In this document: positions 4,627 through 5,051 of the stretch, piece after piece
Numbering within the stretch: position 1 is the stretch's first letter
Layout: each line of letters begins with the position of its first letter
Notes under the pieces: model-generated
Seen by the model: the letters and a program-made list of their open reading frames with translations, nothing else
What the model was told of the DNA's origin: nothing
Databases searched by the model: none
Translations under genes and position numbers: made by a program
From: Ilumatobacteraceae bacterium
GTDB lineage: Bacteria > Actinomycetota > Acidimicrobiia > Acidimicrobiales > Ilumatobacteraceae
Reading direction: 5' to 3'
NCBI GenBank assembly: GCA_023257035.1
Contig: JALRDI010000018.1
Location: forward strand, 1-5,051
Length of the DNA stretch: 5,051 nt

Positions 4627-5051
4627 TCAGCCAACGGTGACGCTATGAAGATCATCTCCGACTTCGATTCGTCCGTCGAATTCGGTTGCGGCGAGATCGA
4701 CCCATTCCTGTTCGCCTCCGGGAGTGACGGCCGGGACGTAATGGGTGAGAACCAGCGTTGAAATACCTGCACGTTGAGCGGTTGCAGCTGCCTCTTCGGG
4801 TGATGAGTGATAGTCAAGAGTGTCGAGCATCCGCTGCATCGGCACGTTGGCAATGATGTCTTTTCGGATCACGGTGTGAACGAGAGCATCGGCTCCATCG
4901 CAGAGCGCATCCAGCGACTCACATGGAATGGTGTCACCTGCAACGACAACTGAATGTCCATCACATTCAAAGCGATACCCGACGCTTGGTTCGACAGGTT
5001 TGTGATCGGTCTGTCCCGCCATGATCACAGTTGACCCATGCAGCGGAACCT
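4627..5051 (-). CDS. Metallo-beta-lactamase-fold hydrolase (RNase Z / AtsA-like group), C-terminal part
   Basis: The open frame continues to the right edge with no start needed inside the window, so this is the last 140 residues of a longer gene, about half of a typical 250-300-residue member. Visible metal-site motifs of the MBL fold are TDH (His16 of the visible part) followed by KPVEPSVGYRFE, VVVAGDT (Asp39) and LVLTHYVP (His103). The segment DYHSSPEEAAATAQRAG (79-95) is typical of the RNase Z/arylsulfatase-like subgroup. The N-terminal HxHxDH motif must lie outside the window. The family hydrolyses phosphodiester or sulfate-ester type substrates; which substrate applies here cannot be told. 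Where RNase Z proper has His-Glu-Ala, this protein has VHTV, which favours a general MBL hydrolase over tRNase Z. It lies 86 bp upstream of ffh on the same strand. Confidence 0.85.
   Translation of the reverse strand, partial: VPLHGSTVIMAGQTDHKPVEPSVGYRFECDGHSVVVAGDTIPCESLDALCDGADALVHTVIRKDIIANVPMQRMLDTLDYHSSPEEAAATAQRAGISTLVLTHYVPAVTPGGEQEWVDLAATEFDGRIEVGDDLHSVTVG

Overview
The window is a stretch of conserved bacterial chromosome, almost entirely coded on the minus strand. It carries the signal-recognition / 30S-maturation / tRNA-methylation cluster in the order ffh - rpsP - khpA - rimM - trmD - rplS - yraN, read from right to left. Gene order, protein sequences (bS16, bL19, Ffh with a Gly/Met/Pro-rich tail), mixed ATG/GTG starts and moderately high G+C (mid-50s % by eye, not computed) suggest an Actinomycetota-type bacterium. 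A lineage with only moderate GC, such as Acidimicrobiia, is plausible, but this placement is inference.

Layout from the right edge, in the direction of transcription. A 5'-truncated metallo-beta-lactamase-fold hydrolase occupies 5051-4627. An 86-bp gap follows, then ffh (4540-3101). A 102-bp gap holds a perfect 7-bp-stem inverted repeat, and after it rpsP (2998-2729), khpA (2720-2472), rimM (2444-1950) and trmD (1953-1201) are packed tightly, with rimM and trmD overlapping as ATGA. A strong 9-bp-stem hairpin straddles the trmD stop codon just before rplS (1169-822). After rplS comes a short hairpin, then yraN (753-397).

The left 400 bp differ in character. A very small plus-strand gene (282-392) encodes a 36-residue single-span membrane protein and ends 4 bp from the yraN stop, tail to tail. 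Divergent from it, on the minus strand, starts an exported protein (214 to beyond position 1) with a clear signal peptide. Both are easy to miss: the first is very short, and the second has no stop inside the window.

Functionally, Ffh targets nascent membrane and secreted proteins, bS16 and bL19 are ribosomal proteins, RimM helps assemble the 30S head, KhpA is a small KH RNA-binding protein, and TrmD makes m1G37 in tRNA. No mobile element, CRISPR array, rRNA or tRNA gene was seen, and I found no clearly new multi-gene system. The points most worth a second look are a Glu in place of the normally conserved catalytic Asp of TrmD, the plus-strand microprotein, the trmD/rplS hairpin, and the absence of lepB/rnhB-type genes between rplS and yraN.
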